Assembly (NCBI GenBank): GCA_900541855.1
Contig: UQLD01000008.1
Coordinates: 1 to 64,000, forward strand
Direction of reading: 5' to 3'
Origin: an uncultured Collinsella sp.
GTDB lineage: Bacteria; Actinomycetota; Coriobacteriia; Coriobacteriales; Coriobacteriaceae
Length of the DNA: 64,000 bases
In this document: in pieces, positions 45,548 through 56,713 of the stretch
Numbering within the stretch: position 1 is the stretch's first letter
Layout of the letters: every line of letters begins with the position of its first letter
Made by a program: the position numbers and the translations under genes
The notes under the pieces: model-generated
The model's input: only the letters and a program-made list of their open reading frames with translations
The model's database searches: none
What the model was told of the DNA's origin: nothing

Positions 45548-47067
45548 TGGTCCCTCCTTCCCTGGTACATCGCCGCCTCGAGCACGTGGTCCTGCGTCAC
45601 TTGCTCGCTCTCGGCGACGTCAGCGATTGTACGCGCGATACGCACCAGGCGTACGATGCCGCGGCCCGTGAGATGCGTGCGTTTGGATAGGCCAAGTACG
45701 CATTTCTCGGCAGCATCATCGAGCTCGAAGGTCGAAACGACGCCGTCAATAGACCGCGTCTCGTCATCCTCGGCCTCGGCATCCGCATCGTCCATACGGA
45801 ACTCGCGCCAGGCGCGAAAGGCACGACCGCGCACAACGTAGTCACGTAACTCGGCCGACGACATACCCTCCGCACCCTCGATAATCACTTGAGGGTCGGG
45901 ACGGGTCACATCGATCATCATGTCGATACGGTCGGCCAAGGGACCGCGCAGTTTAGACCGATAGCGCTCGACCATCGCCGCCGAGCAGCGACACGGTACC
46001 TCGCGATCGCCCAAAAAGCCGCAGGGGCAGGGATTGCTCGCAGCCAGCAGCTGAAAGCGCGACGGGAAGGTAAAAGCCCCGTCGACGCGTACGATCCTCA
46101 CGTAGCCGCGCTCGATGGGCTGACGCAGCGTCTGCAGCACGCCAGTGGGAAACTCGGCAAGCTCGTCCAAAAAGAGCACGCCGCCATGAGCAAGGCTGAT
46201 CTCACCCGGGTGCACCGGGCGCCCGCCGCCGATAAGGCCTGCGGTCGAAATACTGTGGTGGGGACTGCGGAAGGGGCGGTGCCCCGCCAACAAGCCATCA
46301 ATGTTCTCACCCAAAACCGAATGGATGCACAGTGCCTCCTGCTGATCCTCAACGGAAAGCTCGGGCAGGATGCCGGTCATACGGCGTGCGAGCATCGTCT
46401 TGCCCGATCCCGGAGACCCGATCATGAGCAAGCCGAGTTCTCCTGCCGCCGCAAGCGCCATGCCGCGTTTAGCGACTTCCTGCCCCAGCACGTCTGCATA
46501 GTCGAGCTCGGGCTCAAAGGTCGCCTCGACACCCTCGGAATCCAAGTAGTGCCGTGCGGCATCGCCCATGCCGTGAGCAAGCTGAGACAGATGGTCGATA
46601 AAGCCGCAATCTACGCCCGCGAGTGGCACATGCTGGTCGGACCTGCCGGCGATAAAAGACAGCCCCATGTCGCGAGCCAATAGCTGAAACGCCACCTCGC
46701 CCTTGACGGGAAGCACCGTACCGTCCAGACCAAGCTCACCTGCGATAAGGCAGCGATCGAGGTTGTCGCGGGGAATCTGCCCATCGGCCGCCAATACCGC
46801 GATGGCGATGGGCAGATCAAAGCCGCTACCGGTCTTGCGGATATCGCCGGGCGCCAGATTGACCGTAATGCCCGAGCGCGGGATCTCGAACCCGGCGGAG
46901 CGCATCGCGCAGCGAATACGACCGCGCGACTCCATCACCTCCATACTCGGTATGCCGAGCATCTGGATGCCCGGAACGCCGCCGGCAAGCGAGACCTCGA
47001 CCGTGACGGGAATCGCCTCGACGCCGCGGATGCAGGCCGCGTGAACGGCAAACGTCTCGAACGCCAT
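45544..47067 (-). CDS. comM: YifB/ComM family Mg-chelatase-like ATPase
   Basis: A 507-residue AAA+ protein with an N-terminal Lon-like domain (about 1-170). Walker A is GSPGSGKTMLARRM and Walker B is GGVLFLDELAEF. The cysteines in NPCPCGFLGDREVPCRC and a C-terminal chelatase domain follow. In Vibrio and Haemophilus ComM is a helicase that extends recombination of transformed DNA. Co-location with dprA fits that. The ATG at 47067 overlaps the yraN stop (TGATG). Confidence 0.93.
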   Translation of the reverse strand: MAFETFAVHAACIRGVEAIPVTVEVSLAGGVPGIQMLGIPSMEVMESRGRIRCAMRSAGFEIPRSGITVNLAPGDIRKTGSGFDLPIAIAVLAADGQIPRDNLDRCLIAGELGLDGTVLPVKGEVAFQLLARDMGLSFIAGRSDQHVPLAGVDCGFIDHLSQLAHGMGDAARHYLDSEGVEATFEPELDYADVLGQEVAKRGMALAAAGELGLLMIGSPGSGKTMLARRMTGILPELSVEDQQEALCIHSVLGENIDGLLAGHRPFRSPHHSISTAGLIGGGRPVHPGEISLAHGGVLFLDELAEFPTGVLQTLRQPIERGYVRIVRVDGAFTFPSRFQLLAASNPCPCGFLGDREVPCRCSAAMVERYRSKLRGPLADRIDMMIDVTRPDPQVIIEGAEGMSSAELRDYVVRGRAFRAWREFRMDDADAEAEDDETRSIDGVVSTFELDDAAEKCVLGLSKRTHLTGRGIVRLVRIARTIADVAESEQVTQDHVLEAAMYQGRRDQ

Positions 47068-47552
47068 CACGACACCTGCCAATCGAACGCGTTGTACTGG
47101 TGCTCGATCTCGGCGATATGCCCGCCGCGAATGGTAACGCCCACGGCATCGAAGCGAATCGCCTTGAGCGGATAATGCTCCATGAGATAGCAACTTGCGA
47201 TGCGGCGGTAGCGACGTTGCTTTTGGGCGTCCACGGCCTCCTCGGGAAAGACCCGCGTGCTGCAATCCAGCGCAACGCGTCTGGTCTTGACCTCGGCCAT
47301 CACCACGACATCGTCGAGCTCATCGAGCAGCACCAGGTCGGCCTCGCCCTCGGTGCAACGATAACCCTGCTCCAGCAAGGTGTAGCCGCGCTCGTTAAAG
47401 TAGTCGATGGTGATCAGCTCGCCCAGCATGCCCAGCTCGCGAGGACTGAGTCCCTTGATAAACTCGGGCGTCATCGCCCCACAGTCGAGCTCGCCGTTTT
47501 CCCAACGCTCCTTGAGCTGCTGCGTCTTGCTCTTTTTGCTTGCGGCACTCAT
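47067..47552 (-). CDS. YraN family (UPF0102) endonuclease-like protein
   Basis: A 161-residue protein with a nuclease-like fold. A basic N-terminus of about 35 residues is followed by LGELITIDYFNERGYTLLEQGYRCTEGEADLVLLDELDDVVVMAEVKTR. This contains the Glu...Asp...Glu-x-Lys array of restriction-endonuclease-like nucleases. The biological role of the family is uncertain. It heads the operon yraN-comM-dprA-trmFO-xerC. The ATG at 47552 follows GGAG. Confidence 0.88.
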   Translation of the reverse strand: MSAASKKSKTQQLKERWENGELDCGAMTPEFIKGLSPRELGMLGELITIDYFNERGYTLLEQGYRCTEGEADLVLLDELDDVVVMAEVKTRRVALDCSTRVFPEEAVDAQKQRRYRRIASCYLMEHYPLKAIRFDAVGVTIRGGHIAEIEHQYNAFDWQVS

Positions 47553-47623
47553 GGGGTCTCCTTTCCCGCACACTGCATTGCCCCGATGATGAGGGCACCT
47601 TTCATGCGGGTAAGTACCGGAAG

Positions 47624-47650
47624 CAAACCAAAAGCTGACCAAATGCCGAC
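47624..47650 (-). promoter_or_regulatory. motif shared with the comEA-comEC operon, with tandem copies
   Basis: 47624-47643 matches 19077-19096 at 19 of 20 bases. On the minus strand three units of about 11 bases follow each other: TTTTGTCGGCA, TTTGGTCAGCT, TTTGGTTTGCT. The segment lies 72 bases before the yraN start and just after the rnhB terminator. Confidence 0.5.
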
Positions 47651-47692
47651 AAAAAACGGGCCGTACGCAGCAATGCTGCTGCATACGGCCCG
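47651..47692 (-). terminator. intrinsic terminator of rnhB
   Basis: A 9-bp stem (CGGGCCGTA / TACGGCCCG) with an inner GCAGCA/TGCTGC pairing, followed by TTTTTTG on the minus strand, about 50 bases past rnhB. Confidence 0.8.
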
Positions 47693-47741
47693 CTACCAGC
47701 AGGTTTATAAAACCACAGAGGTCCCTGTCTCCACAATTGGC

Positions 47742-48530
47742 CTAGAAAAGGCGCTCAGTCTGCAGAAAGTTTCCGCAAAAGCTCACGCGGTGCAGCGGAC
47801 AAAGTCCATGTTTGCGAATGGCCTCGATGTGCTCGGGGCTCGCATAGCCCTTCGACTCGGCCAGATGGTACTCGGGGTACTCGGCGTCGTACTCGACCAT
47901 CATCTCGTCACGCGTGACCTTGGCCATGATGGACGCTGCGGCGATGCAGGCGATCTTGGCATCGCCTTTCACCACATCGCGCTCGTTAGGAACAGCGCCC
48001 AAGGGGTTGCCATCCATGAGGACGCAGTCGGGTTCAAGTCCCGTATCGGCCACGGCGCCCGCAACGGCGGTACGGATAGCACGGGCCATGCCCATCTCAT
48101 CGATATCCTTAGGCGCGATATGGCAAAAACCGATCGCCGTCGCCACCTCGGCAATCTTCACTGAGAGCAACTCGCGGCGCGCCGGCGTGAGCTTTTTGGA
48201 ATCGTTGATGCCCCAGACGCGCGGCTCCATGGGAAGGCACACGGCACACACGGTTAAGGGACCCGCTACCGAGCCGCGGCCCACCTCGTCGACACCAACG
48301 ACCACCCCATCGCCGCCAAGCTCATGCATAAGCTCGTACATGTCATTGACGCGCTCGCGCTCGGCAAGTTCCTTAGCATGGCGTTTGAGGGCGCGTTCAC
48401 AAGCCTTGATCACCTGCTGGCGCGGGTCCTCGCGATAATGCTCCACGAGGGCGGGGATCTCCTCAAACGTTGCGCTCGCTAGCTCTCCGGCAACCTGCGA
48501 TGCCGAAACCGAGCTCGTCATATTGGCCAT
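47742..48530 (-). CDS. rnhB: Ribonuclease HII
   Basis: A 262-residue enzyme that nicks RNA-DNA hybrids, including single embedded ribonucleotides. The active-site motif GVDEVGRGSVAGPL is at about 82-95, with DSKKLTPARRELL and KGDAKIACIAAASIMAKVTRD following. The N-terminal 80 residues form an extra helical region longer than in E. coli. The ATG at 48530 follows AAGGAGGG. It lies downstream of rplS but is separated by a terminator. Confidence 0.94.
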   Translation of the reverse strand: MANMTSSVSASQVAGELASATFEEIPALVEHYREDPRQQVIKACERALKRHAKELAERERVNDMYELMHELGGDGVVVGVDEVGRGSVAGPLTVCAVCLPMEPRVWGINDSKKLTPARRELLSVKIAEVATAIGFCHIAPKDIDEMGMARAIRTAVAGAVADTGLEPDCVLMDGNPLGAVPNERDVVKGDAKIACIAAASIMAKVTRDEMMVEYDAEYPEYHLAESKGYASPEHIEAIRKHGLCPLHRVSFCGNFLQTERLF

Positions 48531-48560
48531 ACCAGGCCCTCCTTGCATGCAAATCAGATA

Positions 48561-48590
48561 AAAAGAAGGGCCACCCGAAGGTGGCCCTTG
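48561..48590 (-). terminator. intrinsic terminator of rplS
   Basis: A perfect 10-bp stem (AAGGGCCACC / GGTGGCCCTT, CGAA loop) followed by CTTTTTA on the minus strand. Confidence 0.85.
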
Positions 48591-48623
48591 TGTCCAAACG
48601 AGTGGACAGACGCTGCGATCTTC

Positions 48624-48965
48624 TTAGCGCTTCTCGGGGATGCGAGCAGCCTTGCCCACCTTGTCGCGGAGGTAGTACAGCTTGGCGCGACGGACGCGAC
48701 CATGACGAACGACCTCGAGCTTGGCGATCTTGGGGCTGTGAAGCGGGAAGGTACGCTCAACACCGACACCGAAGGACATCTTGCGGACGGTGAAGGTCTC
48801 GCGGGCACCGGCGCCGGCCATGCGGATGACGTCGCCCTGGAAGACCTGGATGCGCTCGCGGTCGCCTTCCTTAATGCGGTAGTGAACCTTGACGTTGTCG
48901 GCGACGCGAACCTGAGGAATGTCCTCGCGGATCTGCTGACGCTCGATTGCGCGGATGTAATCCAT
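48624..48965 (-). CDS. rplS: 50S ribosomal protein L19
   Basis: A 113-residue protein at the subunit interface, with DYIRAIERQQIREDIPQVRVADNVKVHYRI and the signature GVGVERTFPLHSPKI. It is normally part of the rpsP-rimM-trmD-rplS unit. Here it is transcribed separately, upstream of rnhB. The ATG at 48965 follows AAGGA. Confidence 0.95.
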   Translation of the reverse strand: MDYIRAIERQQIREDIPQVRVADNVKVHYRIKEGDRERIQVFQGDVIRMAGAGARETFTVRKMSFGVGVERTFPLHSPKIAKLEVVRHGRVRRAKLYYLRDKVGKAARIPEKR

Positions 48966-49034
48966 GTGCAATTCCTTACTCTTCTAGAGGTGCCGTACCA
49001 CCTTGGCCGGCACGTAGTTGAACAAACGTATTCG

Positions 49035-49062
49035 AGTATACACGCGCGGGTTTCTGCTGCAA
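49035..49062 (-). promoter_or_regulatory. promoter of rplS
   Basis: TTGCAG, a 16-base spacer, then TATACT on the minus strand, about 70 bases before rplS. Confidence 0.6.
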
Positions 49063-49104
49063 GAACAATTTTTTACGCAGACAAAAAGACAAAACCCGCA
49101 CATG

Positions 49105-49136
49105 ATAACCGCCCGCCTCGCGAATGAGACGGGCGG
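49105..49136 (-). terminator. possible terminator of ppdK
   Basis: CCGCCCG-CTC / GAG-CGGGCGG (10 bp with one mismatch) lies about 40 bases past ppdK. The tail (TTATC, then TTTTGTCTTTTT further on) is not a tight U-run. Confidence 0.45.
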
Positions 49137-49174
49137 CATGAAGGGGGCTACGCTAGGCGTCTAAACCCAAAACG

Positions 49175-51925
<2,751 letters not shown>

Positions 51926-51973
51926 GACACTTCCCCTTCCATGCGCTCTCGCGCACGACCGTGGTAACGAATC

Positions 51974-52006
51974 GACCCGCCGAATGCGGGCCGTGAGGGA
52001 ACTATA
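51974..52006 (-). promoter_or_regulatory. candidate promoter and leader hairpin of ppdK
   Basis: TATAGT (minus strand, 52006-52001) places transcription start near 51994. The new RNA would begin almost at once with a CCCGC/GCGGG hairpin. No good -35 is seen, so activation may be needed. Confidence 0.4.
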
Positions 52007-52047
52007 CGGCGGGTTTTGGGCAGGCTTGAGCAGAGGGTGCGCGGTTT

Positions 52048-52096
52048 GGTAAACGTGCTAAAACTGGCGGTAAACGGTAGGTAAAGGTGGTTACCT
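52048..52096 (-). promoter_or_regulatory. phased repeats upstream of ppdK
   Basis: GGTAAACG at 52048 and 52069 and GGTAAAGG at 52080 are spaced 21 and 11 bases, close to two and one helical turns. A partly palindromic GGTAAAGGTGGTTACC lies at the right end. They cover about -45 to -100 relative to the predicted ppdK start, suggesting an operator for an activator. No regulator is identified. Confidence 0.4.
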
Positions 52097-52175
52097 TATG
52101 AAGATACCACTGCAATAAAAAAGCAGGTCAAGTGCGATGTTTTTGCTAAATCGCTTTATCAAAATGCTACTACTA

Positions 52176-53042
52176 TTAGGTGCGACGGGCGGCGCGGCGG
52201 GCACGGGCTTCTTGGATTTCCTCCAAGTGGCTAATGATCTCGGCAGCGCTTTCCTCGATGGCCTTGCCGTCGGTACGCACCACAAAGCAGCCTAGGCGTT
52301 TCATGAGGGCACGAGCTTCCTCAAGCTCGCTGCGCACGCTCTCGGGCTCGGCATAGGAGCCGGCAACGGCACGAGCGTAGTCATCGCCCAAGCGGCTATC
52401 GCGAATTTCGGAAATCACATCGACGGTCGAAATCAGGCCGAACAGGCGCATCGGGTCGACCTCGTAAATCGACTTCGGCGGCTCCATGCCATGGGCCAAC
52501 GGAACATTGGCAACCTTGTAGCCCTGATAAGCCAGATACATCGACAGCGGCGTCTTGGACGTGCGCGATACGCCCAGCAGCACGATATCGGCACCCGACA
52601 AATCGTCGCAACCGCGCCCGTCATCGTGCTCAACGAAATATTCCATGGCCTCGATACGATGGAAATAGCGGTCATCGGTCCTGTGAATCACGCCCGCGAC
52701 GCCTTTGGGCGGCACACCGATGAGCGACGATAGCACGGCGAGCGTCGGACCGATCAGGTCGACCGAACGGATATGCAGCATGCCCAGGTAATCGAGCACG
52801 CGGGCGCGAAGCGCCGGATCGACAATGGTGTGAAACACGGCAATATCGCGATGGTCGGCATCGACGCGCGGGCCCACAAACGACTCCACCTGCTCCACCG
52901 AGGTCACCTTGGGCAGGCGCAACAAACGAAAAGCCCCTTCATCAAATTGCCCGGACGCCGCAAGCACCACCTCACAAGCGGTATCACCGAGCGAGTCGGA
53001 GATAACGATAACGGTGGGACGAGCGGTGACCGGGCAATCCAT
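52176..53042 (-). CDS. Pyruvate, phosphate dikinase regulatory protein (DUF299)
   Basis: A 288-residue bifunctional kinase/phosphorylase. In PDRP-type members it uses ADP to phosphorylate a threonine next to the PPDK catalytic histidine, and phosphate to remove it. The nucleotide-binding loop LLGVSRTSKTPLSMYLA (about 155-171) and N-terminal VIVISDSLGDTACEV are clear. Bacterial homologues act on PPDK or on PEP synthase; the adjacent ppdK supports the former. The ATG follows AAAAGGAG. It lies 34 bases after glyS. Confidence 0.93.
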   Translation of the reverse strand: MDCPVTARPTVIVISDSLGDTACEVVLAASGQFDEGAFRLLRLPKVTSVEQVESFVGPRVDADHRDIAVFHTIVDPALRARVLDYLGMLHIRSVDLIGPTLAVLSSLIGVPPKGVAGVIHRTDDRYFHRIEAMEYFVEHDDGRGCDDLSGADIVLLGVSRTSKTPLSMYLAYQGYKVANVPLAHGMEPPKSIYEVDPMRLFGLISTVDVISEIRDSRLGDDYARAVAGSYAEPESVRSELEEARALMKRLGCFVVRTDGKAIEESAAEIISHLEEIQEARARRAARRT

Positions 53043-53076
53043 GCGGGGCTCCTTTTGCGCTTACGCGCAGGCTGGC

Positions 53077-55173
53077 TTACTTTTTACGAGCAAGCTCACC
53101 GATGTTGGCGATGCCGGAGAAAACGGCCTCGAAGCGGTTGAGCAGCTTAAGGCGATTATCGCGGAGCTGCTCGTCCTTGTCCATGACCATGACCTCGTCG
53201 AAGAAACGGTCGATGGGCGCGCGCAGGGCGGCGAGGGCAGCAAATGCGGCCGGATAATCCTCGGTAGCAAGGGCGGCATCGACAGCGGTCTGAGCAGCCT
53301 CGGAGGCGTCGGCGAGCGCAAGCTCGACCTCGCCCATCAGTCTGCGGTCGTACTCCACGCCCAGCTCGGGCTTGGAGATATGCGCGGCGCGAGCATAGGC
53401 GGTCGCAAGGTTGTCGAACGTCTCGGCGTCGTTCTTGCGGGCCTCGTCGAGGGCGGCGCAGCGGGCGAAGAAGACGGACGGAGCGATGATGTGCACCGCG
53501 GAGACGGCGGCAACGGTATCGGCCGGGATCTTTTCGTCGCGGGCCATGCTCACCAGGCGGCCATGGAAGAAGTCACGAACCTGCTGGGCGACCTCGGCGG
53601 CGTCGAACTCAATGCCCTGCTCGCTATAGAGCTCGAGGGCGAAGTCGATGAGCGACGTGGGGTCGATCGGCAGGCGGTCGCGCAGGATGTTGATGATGCC
53701 GATAGCGGCACGACGCAGCGCGTAGGGGTCCGAAGAGCCGGTCGGGGGCTCGCCGATGGCAAAGATACCGGCGATGGTATCGAGCTTGTCGGCACAGGCC
53801 ACGATGCAGCCAGCGGTGCCCTCGGGCAGCTCGTCACCGGCAAAGCGAGGACGATAGTGATCGCGAATAGCATGAGCGACCTCGTCGTTCTCCCCCATCG
53901 CGATGGCGTAGTAACCGCCCATCACGCCCTGCTGGCTCGTGAACTCGACGACGGCGTTAGACACCAGGTCGGCCTTGCACAGGTGCGCGGCGCGAGCAGC
54001 GTCGGCGGCCAGGTGGGCGCCCAGATGGGCCTCGCGAGCGATGGCAAGCGCGAGTTGCTCAATGCGCTCGGACTTGGCGAGCACGCTACCGAGCTTCTCC
54101 TGGAAGGCGACCTTGGCCAGACGCTCGCGGAACTCGTCGAGGGAGATCTTCAGGTCCTCCTCGTAGAAGAACTTGGCGTCGTCCAGACGGGCGCGCACGA
54201 CGCGCTCGTTGCCGTCAATCACGCGCTCGGCATTCTCGGGCTTGCTGTTGGAAACGACCACGAACTCACGCGTGAGCTTGCCCTCGCCGTCATAGATCGG
54301 GAAGTAGCGCTGGTTGGTGAGCATGGACTCGCAGATAATCTCGTGCGGGACCTTGAGGAACTCCTCATCGAAGGTACCGACGAGCACCGTCGGCCACTCG
54401 CAGAGGTTAATAACCTCCTCGAAGACCTTCTTGGGCGTATCGACATGGCAGCCGGGACGGGCGGCCTCGACCTCGGCGATACCGGCGAGGATGGCCTCAC
54501 GACGGCGCTCGGCAGAAAGCACGCCGGCGTCCTCGAGCACCTGCTCGTAAACGGCGGGGCTGGCAACCACATGGTCACCAGGGCCAAGTACGCGATGACC
54601 GCGCGTGGTGTTGCCACTCGTCACGTCGGCAAACGACACGGGCACAACATCCTCGCCCAGAAGGCAGCAGATCCAACGGACCGGACGCACGAACGTCGCG
54701 TGCTCGTGGCCCCAGCGCTGGCTGCGGTAGTTGGGCCACTGCAGGCCGGCGATGGTCTTCTCGCACAGAGCAGTCAGAATCGGCGTAGCCGGTGCGGAGG
54801 GAATATTCTTCTCGGCGAACACATACTCGCGACCGTCGGTGTCCTCGCGACGGACCAGGTCCTCGGCAGCCACACCGCACTTGCGGGCAAAGCCCTGGGC
54901 GGCCTTGGTGGCGTTACCGTCAGCGTCGAAGGCAATGTTGGCCGCGGGGCCACGCTTGACCTCGTGAACCTCATCGGTCGCGGTGGCGACGTTAGCCACG
55001 AGCGCAGCCAGGCGACGCGGGCTCGAGATCACGCGGACCTCGCCGTGGGCCAGACCGGCCTCGTCGAGACCCTTGGCGATCATGGTGCCAAGCTGCTTGA
55101 CGGCATTGTTCAGCGGCGCGGAGGGCATCTCCTCCGTACCGATCTCAAACAGGAAATCCTTAGCGTCTGCCAT
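53077..55173 (-). CDS. glyS: Glycyl-tRNA synthetase beta subunit
   Basis: A 698-residue partner of GlyQ that binds tRNA. It begins DFLFEIGTEEMPSAPLNNAVKQLG and has the conserved WPNYRSQRWG and FVRPVRWICCLLG segments, then the HD-like and anticodon-binding C-terminal parts. The ATG lies 3 bases after the glyQ stop with GAGG upstream. Length is as expected. Confidence 0.96.
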   Translation of the reverse strand: MADAKDFLFEIGTEEMPSAPLNNAVKQLGTMIAKGLDEAGLAHGEVRVISSPRRLAALVANVATATDEVHEVKRGPAANIAFDADGNATKAAQGFARKCGVAAEDLVRREDTDGREYVFAEKNIPSAPATPILTALCEKTIAGLQWPNYRSQRWGHEHATFVRPVRWICCLLGEDVVPVSFADVTSGNTTRGHRVLGPGDHVVASPAVYEQVLEDAGVLSAERRREAILAGIAEVEAARPGCHVDTPKKVFEEVINLCEWPTVLVGTFDEEFLKVPHEIICESMLTNQRYFPIYDGEGKLTREFVVVSNSKPENAERVIDGNERVVRARLDDAKFFYEEDLKISLDEFRERLAKVAFQEKLGSVLAKSERIEQLALAIAREAHLGAHLAADAARAAHLCKADLVSNAVVEFTSQQGVMGGYYAIAMGENDEVAHAIRDHYRPRFAGDELPEGTAGCIVACADKLDTIAGIFAIGEPPTGSSDPYALRRAAIGIINILRDRLPIDPTSLIDFALELYSEQGIEFDAAEVAQQVRDFFHGRLVSMARDEKIPADTVAAVSAVHIIAPSVFFARCAALDEARKNDAETFDNLATAYARAAHISKPELGVEYDRRLMGEVELALADASEAAQTAVDAALATEDYPAAFAALAALRAPIDRFFDEVMVMDKDEQLRDNRLKLLNRFEAVFSGIANIGELARKK

Positions 55174-55176
55174 GGC

Positions 55177-56088
55177 TTACGCCACCTCGCCTTCCTGATC
55201 GGCATTCTCGTTGACTTCGGCGACCTCGGCCATATAGGCCTCGCAGCACGCCTTAGCGACGGCGCGGACGCGCAGGATGTAGTTAGCGCGCTCGACCGCG
55301 GACAGGGCGCCACGGGCATCGAGCAGGTTGAAGGCGTGGCTGCACTTCATGACGCAGTCATATGCCGGCAGCGGCAGCTTGCGCTCCAGGCAGGAGTGGC
55401 ACTCGGCCTCGTAGTCGTCAAACTTCTGACGCATCATCTCGACGTTGGCGACCTCAAAGTTATAGGCACTGAACTCGCGCTCGTTCTCGAGGAACACGTC
55501 GCCATAGGTCATGGGCGTTCCGTCGGGCAGGTAGCTCCACACCAGGTCGTAGACGGAGTTGACGCCCTGAGCGTACATGGCAATGCGCTCCAGGCCATAG
55601 GTGATCTCGACGGGCACGGGATCGACCTCGATGCCGCCCACCTGCTGGAAGTACGTAAACTGCGTGACCTCCATGCCGTTGAGCCAGACCTCCCAGCCAA
55701 GGCCCCAGGCGCCGAGCGTCGGGCTCTCCCAGTCGTCCTCGACAAAGCGGACGTCATGGTCGTTGGGATCCAGGCCAATGGCGGCCAGCGAACCTAGGTA
55801 GAGCTCCTGGGCGTTGACCGGCGACGGCTTGATGAGCACCTGGAACTGATAGTAGTGCTGCATGCGGTTGGGGTTCTCGCCGTAGCGGCCGTCGGCGGGA
55901 CGGCGGCAGGGCTGCGCATAGCAGGTGCGCCACTCGGCGGGACCGAGCGAGCGCAGCGTGGTCGCGGTATGGAAGGTACCGGCACCGACCTCGGAGTCAT
56001 AGGGCTGCATAATGACGCAGCCCTGCTCGCCCCAGTACTGCTGGAGGCGCAGGATGATGTCTTGGAAGGAAAGCGATGAAGCGTTCAT
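55177..56088 (-). CDS. glyQ: Glycyl-tRNA synthetase alpha subunit
   Basis: A 303-residue class II catalytic subunit of the tetrameric bacterial enzyme. It has SFQDIILRLQQYWGEQGCVIMQPYDSEVGAGTFH, PCRRPADGRYGENPNRMQHYYQFQV and the WEVWLNGMEVTQFTYFQQ block. It is co-transcribed with glyS. Confidence 0.97.
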   Translation of the reverse strand: MNASSLSFQDIILRLQQYWGEQGCVIMQPYDSEVGAGTFHTATTLRSLGPAEWRTCYAQPCRRPADGRYGENPNRMQHYYQFQVLIKPSPVNAQELYLGSLAAIGLDPNDHDVRFVEDDWESPTLGAWGLGWEVWLNGMEVTQFTYFQQVGGIEVDPVPVEITYGLERIAMYAQGVNSVYDLVWSYLPDGTPMTYGDVFLENEREFSAYNFEVANVEMMRQKFDDYEAECHSCLERKLPLPAYDCVMKCSHAFNLLDARGALSAVERANYILRVRAVAKACCEAYMAEVAEVNENADQEGEVA

Positions 56089-56134
56089 GCCTCTAATATC
56101 CCCTCGTCGAAACGATTACACGGTTAGGTACTGT

Positions 56135-56140
56135 ACTATA
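56135..56140 (-). promoter_or_regulatory. candidate -10 of glyQS
   Basis: TATAGT on the minus strand, about 45 bases before glyQ. The -35 region is poor. It lies just past the end of lepB. Confidence 0.4.
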
Positions 56141-56147
56141 GCGGTTT

Positions 56148-56711
56148 TTAGTCGATAGCGCCGATGCGGTTGAGCGGCCAGTAGCGCACAAGCGCCACAG
56201 CGATCAAATCAGAGCGATCGACGGGACCAAAGTAGCGTGAGTCGGCAGAGTTTTCGCGGTTGTCGCCCATCACCCACACGCACCCGTCGGGAACGGTGTA
56301 GGGATAGCTTACCTGAGCGCCGGGCGCTTGGACCGAAAGTGGCCAGCTCATGCCCGTCGTATAGTCCTCGTCGAGCGCTTGGCCGTCAACGACCACCTTG
56401 CCATCCTGCAGGTCGACCGTCTGGCCGGCCGTGGCAATAACGCGCTTGACAAGAACATCATGCTCGGAGGTGCCATCGGGGTTGTGAAACACCACGATAT
56501 CGCCCTGCTTGACGGGCTGACCGAGCTCGAGGCTCACCTTTTGCGCCAGGATCTGGTCGCCAATCTCGATTGTGTCCTCCATAGAGCCGGTGGGCACCAC
56601 AAAGGGCTCGACCACAAACGAGCGAATCAAGAAGGTGGCGACCAGTGCGATCGCGATGACCGCGATCCACTCAAAAGCACCCCTCAACGCGGAATGTTGC
56701 GTAGGAACCAT
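56148..56711 (-). CDS. lepB: Signal peptidase I
   Basis: A 187-residue membrane-anchored serine protease that removes signal peptides. One N-terminal membrane helix (about 12-32) is followed by the catalytic Ser in PTGSMEDTI and the catalytic Lys in LVKRVIATAGQTV. Box E is GDNRENSADSRYFGPV. The ATG at 56711 follows AGGAG and overlaps the trmD end region by spacing of 2 bases. It is the last gene of the rpsP operon. Confidence 0.94.
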   Translation of the reverse strand: MVPTQHSALRGAFEWIAVIAIALVATFLIRSFVVEPFVVPTGSMEDTIEIGDQILAQKVSLELGQPVKQGDIVVFHNPDGTSEHDVLVKRVIATAGQTVDLQDGKVVVDGQALDEDYTTGMSWPLSVQAPGAQVSYPYTVPDGCVWVMGDNRENSADSRYFGPVDRSDLIAVALVRYWPLNRIGAID

Positions 56712-56713
56712 TC

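Noticed and set aside
52091..52285. Small minus-strand gene between ppdK and its regulator
   Set aside because: It overlaps the regulator's coding region, lacks a ribosome binding site and has no recognisable product.
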